From contig JADJXM010000035.1 of the NCBI GenBank assembly GCA_016715865.1, positions 1 through 64,000 on the forward strand: a DNA stretch of 64,000 nucleotides, given 5' to 3'. Source of the DNA: Acidobacteriota bacterium (GTDB lineage Bacteria > Acidobacteriota > Blastocatellia > RBC074). A program made the position numbers and the translations under genes. The first letter of the stretch is position 1. Each line of letters starts with the position of its first letter. Shown piece after piece: positions 58,777 to 64,000 of the stretch. A model generated the notes under the pieces. That model saw nothing but the letters and a program-made list of their open reading frames with translations. It was not told the DNA's origin and ran no database searches.

Positions 58777-60345
58777 ATGGATTATCTTATGAAACGTGGG
58801 CTAAGCGTTGTTTTGCTACCGTTTCTGTTTTTTGCTCTGGTCGATATGGCGTCGGCGCAGTCGGCAGGCAGGATTCTCAAGCAGTCGGCAAAGGCTCTGG
58901 GTGGAGAGAAATCCCTGAAAAGGGTCAATTCATGGCAGATACGAGGCCGTATTACCAATACCGGCAGCGGAGAAAGCGGGGCGTATCGCGCTTCTGCGAT
59001 GAAACCAAACCTCTATGCCAGTGAATTCGACATCCGCGGGCTTGAAGTCGGATTCGGGTTTAATGGGAAATCGGGCTGGCTGCGCGATTCGCGTGACGGT
59101 CTGCGTACTATGACCGGAGATTTAAGCCGCCATTTCCAGGCCGAAGCATCCTGGAGAAATCACCGCTGGACCAATGCGGGCAAGGAAAAATTAAAGGTAA
59201 ACATCGCCGAAAAGGCGAATATCAACGGAAAAGCGGCAAATGCCGTACTTCTCACGACCGCCCGTAATGTCCAGATAAGAATATTCTTCGATGCCGCGAC
59301 CAATCTGCCTCTTCGCGAAGAGATCCCTTCCGGCCCTGCACTTAAAATTTATGATTATTCTGATTATCGCCCCGTCAACGGCATTCTGGAGCCGCACATG
59401 ATCATGCTCACATCCGGCGACCAGCAATTCGAAATCAAAATCGAAGAGATAACGCACAACCCGAAGCTCGATCCGGATATCTTCGAGTTTCCGAGACTCT
59501 CAAACGATCCCCTGCCGGATATCGCCGAGCTGCTGGCCCAGGTCAAGGCGAACGAAGACAGGATCGATCAGATTCTTGAGCAATACACCTACACCGAATC
59601 GATCACCAAGCGAAAGATCGATTCGAAGGGACAGATCACGGAGAAAGAGTCAGAGAGTTATGAATTGACATTTTACAAAGGGAATCGAATTCGCCGGCTG
59701 GTGTCGAAAAACGGAATCCAGCTGTCACCAGGCGATGAAGCCGGCGAGACCAGAAAGATCGAAAAACGTATTCGCGAGATTGAAAAGAAAGAGGCTGAAA
59801 AGGAACGCAAAGCACGGCAGGAACGCGATGTCGCCCAGCAAACGACCGGAAATCCGGATCCCGAGCGCGGGCAGAGAATCTCGATCGCCGATGTCCTGCG
59901 AGCCTCGAGCCTGGTTAATCCCAGACGCGAACGCTTCCGCGGGCGAGACGTGATCGTCTTCGATTTCGAGCCGTTGCCGGGTTACAAGCCGCAAAAAGAC
60001 TATGAAAAGTTCTTCGGCAAGACCGCCGGCGCTATCTGGGTCGATGCGTCGGATAAACAGGTCGCGCGGGTCGAGGCCCGTCTGATCGATTCATACAAAG
60101 TGGCCGGAGGACTGCTCGCTTCTCTGCGCGAGGGAGCCACCTTCGTCCTTGAACAGGAACGAGTCAACAACGAGATCTGGCTGCCGACACGCGCCGACAT
60201 AAATCTCAGCGTCAAAGTCCTGCTGATCAAGGGGATCAGCGTCAATCAGTCGATAACCTACGGCGATTACAAACGATTCAACGTGGATGCTGAAAAAGAG
60301 AAACTGAAGAACCCGATATCGGGTGCTGACGGCGGGAATCCGTAA
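58777..60345 (+). CDS. Outer-membrane lipoprotein-sorting (LolA-like) protein with C-terminal extension
   Basis: A 522-residue exported protein. A signal peptide (KRGLSVVLLPFLFFALVDMASAQ) is followed by a LolA/DUF4292-type domain (residues about 25-260): ILKQSAKALGGEKSLKRVNSWQIRGRI, LREEIPSGPALKIYDYSDYRPVNGILEPHMI and DPDIFEFP. After a linker, a charged coiled-coil region (KRIREIEKKEAEKERKARQE) leads to a second similar domain with VIVFDFEPLPGYKP, AGAIWVDASDKQVARVEARL and WLPTRADINLSVKVLLIKGI. It likely binds lipids or lipoproteins in the periplasm. ATG 58777 has GTAGGA directly upstream; ATG 58792 is an alternative. Confidence 0.8.
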   Translation: MDYLMKRGLSVVLLPFLFFALVDMASAQSAGRILKQSAKALGGEKSLKRVNSWQIRGRITNTGSGESGAYRASAMKPNLYASEFDIRGLEVGFGFNGKSGWLRDSRDGLRTMTGDLSRHFQAEASWRNHRWTNAGKEKLKVNIAEKANINGKAANAVLLTTARNVQIRIFFDAATNLPLREEIPSGPALKIYDYSDYRPVNGILEPHMIMLTSGDQQFEIKIEEITHNPKLDPDIFEFPRLSNDPLPDIAELLAQVKANEDRIDQILEQYTYTESITKRKIDSKGQITEKESESYELTFYKGNRIRRLVSKNGIQLSPGDEAGETRKIEKRIREIEKKEAEKERKARQERDVAQQTTGNPDPERGQRISIADVLRASSLVNPRRERFRGRDVIVFDFEPLPGYKPQKDYEKFFGKTAGAIWVDASDKQVARVEARLIDSYKVAGGLLASLREGATFVLEQERVNNEIWLPTRADINLSVKVLLIKGISVNQSITYGDYKRFNVDAEKEKLKNPISGADGGNP

Positions 60346-60370
60346 CCGGTCAGAACGGATGACAACATGA

Positions 60371-60406
60371 CAGGATTAACAGGATTTGTTGATCCTGTTA
60401 ATCCTG
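60371..60406. terminator. Perfect 15-bp hairpin between convergent genes
   Basis: CAGGATTAACAGGAT (60371-60385) pairs with its complement at 60392-60406 around a 6-bp loop. It separates the LolA-like gene from the convergent ferredoxin gene. The sequence also matches the widespread AATCCTGTTAATCCTG-type dispersed repeat, so it can be both a repeat and a terminator. Confidence 0.65.
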
Positions 60407-60414
60407 CAGAAAGA

Positions 60415-60698
<284 letters not shown>

Positions 60699-60936
60699 AA
60701 ACTTTCGGGTGAATCTGATTAATAAAAGATAAGTCAGGTAACGTATGTTGCCGAATCGTTGGCTATTGTACAAGTTAGACTGTTTAATGCAAGTCATCAT
60801 GTCAATTGACGCCATCTGAGCAATAAAACGACAAGACTCGGCAAGATCGCGCAAGACTTCCTCGTCATTTTCGCCCTATCCTTCCATCAGTGGCAGAAGA
60901 AAATCTGATTAACAAGTTATAAAAGGAGCAATCATC

Positions 60937-62253
<1,317 letters not shown>

Positions 62254-62280
62254 AATAGATTCGATGGCTGGGGATCCGCC

Positions 62281-62362
62281 ATCGTCACAGGTGCTGCGCT
62301 GGCTACCTGAACCGGCGTGCCAGTGACCTGATCTCCTGTTGCGTGCAACAGCCTGTGACGAT
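62281..62362. terminator. Nested hairpins between convergent genes
   Basis: An inner perfect hairpin CTGTTGC-GT-GCAACAG (62336-62351) is adjacent to a wider pair, ATCGTCACAGG (62281-62291) with its complement at 62352-62362. It follows the inositol phosphate synthase gene by 27 bp. There is no T-run, so termination could be Rho-assisted or weak. Confidence 0.45.
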
Positions 62363-62388
62363 AACGGAAGGCGGAACTCTTAAAGTGC

Positions 62389-63390
62389 TCAGAGCAATGG
62401 ACGATTCTGTTCGGCGAATCGTTTGAGTTTCATATTGAGCGTCTGAACGCGCAGTCCGAGCAGTTTCGAAGCCTTCGTCTGACTGCCTCCGGTCTGATTG
62501 AGGGCGGTCGAGATCAATTGCCGTTCGAAGTCATCGACAATACCCGGCAGATCGATGCCGTCCGGCGGGATCGACCGGAGCCTGGCGAAACGAATTCGCG
62601 ACGGAAGCGACTGATCATCGATCTGCTTTGGCGGCAGGCTGGTGATCGCGCTTTCGAGTACGCTCTCCAGTTCATCGATATTACCCGGCCATAAGTATTC
62701 GACCAGTGAACTGAGGGCTTCACGGCTGATCTCGTGTTGCCCGCGTCCAAGGCGCTGTGCGATCTTAACAGTCAGATGTCTGATCAAATATGGGATGTCT
62801 TCGCTCCGTTCGCGAAGCGGCTTGAGCGTAAAGCTGAAGGGTTTGAGCATCTCGACCAACCCGTAAGCGATGCGGTTTTCAGCCGATCTTTCAGCCGGAT
62901 TGATGCCCGAAGCAAAGACAAGACGCTGATTATGCGACTTACCGCCACTTTGACGCCATCTCTGTTCCTCGAGATAGACGGCAAACCTCTGCTGCAGCAA
63001 GACAGGCAGGCAGGTCAATTCATTAATGTAGATCGTCCCTTCCTTGACGGTCTCGATCATCCCCTGCGGACTGAAGAGCAGGTTATGAAGCGAATCGGGG
63101 CTCAAGCCATGAGCATTGACGGCGAAGAATGGCCGGCTCCAATGTGGCCCTGCCTGATGCAGGACGCGCGCGATCTGTTCCTGCTTCAAGCCACGCTCCC
63201 CGATCAGCAGAACGGGTTGCATGTGAGCCGCCTGCACGCCGATAAATCGCTTCAGATCGTCGATATTCGATCCGACTCCGATGAATGATTCGTATTGATC
63301 GTAAGTGACTGCGCGCGGCGGACTGATCAATGTCAGCGCATGGCGCGGCGATGGCGTCTGCACATTTTTGTTTACTGCTTCTCCGGCCAT
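62389..63390 (-). CDS. Degenerate NtrC-like (sigma-54 activator-type) AAA protein with Fis HTH
   Basis: A 333-residue protein with the sigma-54 activator fold but damaged motifs. The Walker A position reads GERGLKQEQIA (64-74), lacking the GTGK. The GAFTGA loop is missing, replaced by LFSPQGMIETVKEGT around 105-119. Walker B reads IYINEL, with Asn in place of Asp. Downstream parts remain recognisable (FSFTLKPLRERSEDIPYLIRHL, LVEYLWPGNIDELESVLESAI), and the Fis HTH is intact (GGSQTKASKLLGLRVQTLNM). There is no receiver domain. It is unlikely to hydrolyse ATP or remodel sigma-54 and may act as a classical DNA-binding regulator. It is divergent from the membrane-protein gene at 63598. Confidence 0.85.
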   Translation of the reverse strand: MAGEAVNKNVQTPSPRHALTLISPPRAVTYDQYESFIGVGSNIDDLKRFIGVQAAHMQPVLLIGERGLKQEQIARVLHQAGPHWSRPFFAVNAHGLSPDSLHNLLFSPQGMIETVKEGTIYINELTCLPVLLQQRFAVYLEEQRWRQSGGKSHNQRLVFASGINPAERSAENRIAYGLVEMLKPFSFTLKPLRERSEDIPYLIRHLTVKIAQRLGRGQHEISREALSSLVEYLWPGNIDELESVLESAITSLPPKQIDDQSLPSRIRFARLRSIPPDGIDLPGIVDDFERQLISTALNQTGGSQTKASKLLGLRVQTLNMKLKRFAEQNRPLL

Positions 63391-63470
63391 ATCCTCGTTT
63401 CCTCCTTCTCAACTGTTCATTCATGTAATGTTGAACCGCTTCAGCTGATTTGGAGTTTCGCTTAATAAAA

Positions 63471-63530
63471 GGTAAATGTCTTCAAAGTGCGGTAAAAAGG
63501 GGTAAAAGTTGTAAACAACTTGTAAATCGC
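63471..63530. promoter_or_regulatory. GTAAA repeats and palindrome in a divergent promoter region
   Basis: Five GGTAAA/TGTAAA units occur between 63471 and 63526, and AAGTTGT-AA-ACAACTT is a perfect 16-bp palindrome at 63506-63521. This lies between the degenerate NtrC-like gene and the partial membrane-protein gene, 80-130 bp from each start. It is a good candidate regulator-binding region, possibly for the neighbouring Fis-type protein. Confidence 0.45.
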
Positions 63531-63597
63531 CCCTTGATCCTCAGTTCGGGCCGTGATTAGATCGGCCTGCGCAACAGGTTTTATCAAGGTTTGAGAT

Positions 63598-64000
63598 ATG
63601 AGAAAGCTCAAGGAATTCCTAAGGAAACATATGCTCTGGGTCGGAATGGTCGCAGTGACCATCCCCTTGGCGACCCATTTGTGGCTGCAATACCAGTCGC
63701 TCAGCGAGCTCCAGTCGACCTTGCCGCACGCCCGCCGGGCGTACATGCGCAAATATCTGTCACTGGTCATCGACAAGGTTATCGCGAATTATGAGTCGAA
63801 GGCCGATGCGATACTCGACCTTCCCCCGAAGGCATTCAACCATACCTATCCGAATCCGGACTACAGCCCGATGACGGCCATCGACCTGTCAATGGTCTAC
63901 GATCATTTCACATCGCATCAGTTTCGAGGAGCGCGACTGCTCTTTGCCGGTGTAATCAGCGGACCCAAGGACCCGACTTATGTGACTGTCCGATTTTTCG
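63598..64000 (+). CDS. Membrane-anchored protein, N-terminal part (partial; possible sensor)
   Basis: The frame is open from ATG 63598 to the right edge and encodes 134 residues. It begins with a basic stretch (MRKLKEFLRKH), then one hydrophobic segment (MLWVGMVAVTIPLATHLWLQ), a short helical segment (LPHARRAYMRKYLSLVIDKV) and the start of a soluble domain. This topology, one transmembrane helix then an extracytoplasmic sensory region, is common in sensor histidine kinases, but no catalytic part lies in the window. AAGG lies about 10 bp before ATG. I do not recognise a family. Confidence 0.6.
   Translation, partial: MRKLKEFLRKHMLWVGMVAVTIPLATHLWLQYQSLSELQSTLPHARRAYMRKYLSLVIDKVIANYESKADAILDLPPKAFNHTYPNPDYSPMTAIDLSMVYDHFTSHQFRGARLLFAGVISGPKDPTYVTVRFF

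Noticed and set aside
60740..60760. GG...TTGC sequence resembling a sigma-54 promoter upstream of the ferredoxin/inositol genes
   Set aside because: The GG to GC spacing is 13 instead of 12 bp and flanking consensus bases are poor.

Overview
The window looks like a chromosomal segment of an Acidobacteriota bacterium of moderate GC, possibly a Blastocatellia relative. The class is inference; no 16S or other marker lies here. The main hints are an ECF sigma factor of the 'X6' type translationally coupled to a PknB-like kinase with a TolB/WD40-like propeller, MacB/FtsX permeases, a DUF1549/DUF1553 (PSCyt1) plus DUF1501 pair, Tat-exported Gfo/Idh oxidoreductase and sulfatase, a sterol-desaturase-like hydroxylase, and many intergenic palindromes. 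No tRNA, rRNA, CRISPR array, transposase or phage gene was seen.

Layout. 1-1.4 kb: the end of a MacB/FtsX permease and a second permease whose first transmembrane region is frameshifted. 1.6-6.2 kb: a LysR regulator divergent from sdhC-sdhA-sdhB. 6.3-8.4 kb: a serine hydrolase and an NTF2-like protein. 8.6-12 kb: a HlyD adaptor/ABC-2 export operon behind a large palindromic operator. 12.1-16.4 kb: a DUF2071-like gene behind a near-consensus sigma-54 promoter, followed by an NtrB-like kinase and NtrC-like activator. 16.5-21.8 kb: purH, a coiled-coil secreted putative peptidase, a MEMO-family protein, an SRAP protein and an SDR with a 3' frameshift. 21.9-25.7 kb: a D-2-hydroxyacid dehydrogenase facing an amidohydrolase and sodium/solute symporter pair.

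26.1-32.7 kb: a five-gene operon (ECF sigma factor, Ser/Thr kinase, SDR, jellyroll protein, sulfatase). 33-35.8 kb: an arsenic cassette (arsC, a 36-residue Cys-rich ORF, ACR3), flanked by remnants of a molybdopterin oxidoreductase and of a sigma factor, then OsmC. 36.2-39.7 kb: Gfo/Idh oxidoreductase, ApbE and an FGE-like protein. 39.7-48.3 kb: a CzcCBA-type metal efflux operon running into an S9 peptidase and a DUF6702-like gene. 48.6-53 kb: a quinone reductase, a PAS-LuxR regulator and, divergent from it, a compact operon of radical SAM/SPASM enzyme, PglD/NeuD-like acyltransferase, acyl carrier protein and VOC protein. 53.1-60.3 kb: DUF1501/PSCyt1 pair, fatty acid hydroxylase and an outer-membrane lipoprotein-sorting-like protein. 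60.4-64 kb: ferredoxin, inositol-3-phosphate synthase, a degenerate sigma-54-activator-like protein with damaged ATPase motifs, and the start of a membrane protein.

Most gaps carry inverted repeats. One family is built of 7-bp units approximating A[C/G]TTTC[A/C/T]; others are a 76-bp-arm palindrome beside the sulfatase, GCAAAG-rich and GGCGCC-rich palindromes, and several terminator-like hairpins. The best candidate for an undescribed system is the radical SAM/acyltransferase/ACP/VOC operon with its PAS-LuxR neighbour. The Cys-rich microprotein in the ars cassette and the degenerate NtrC-like protein are secondary candidates.
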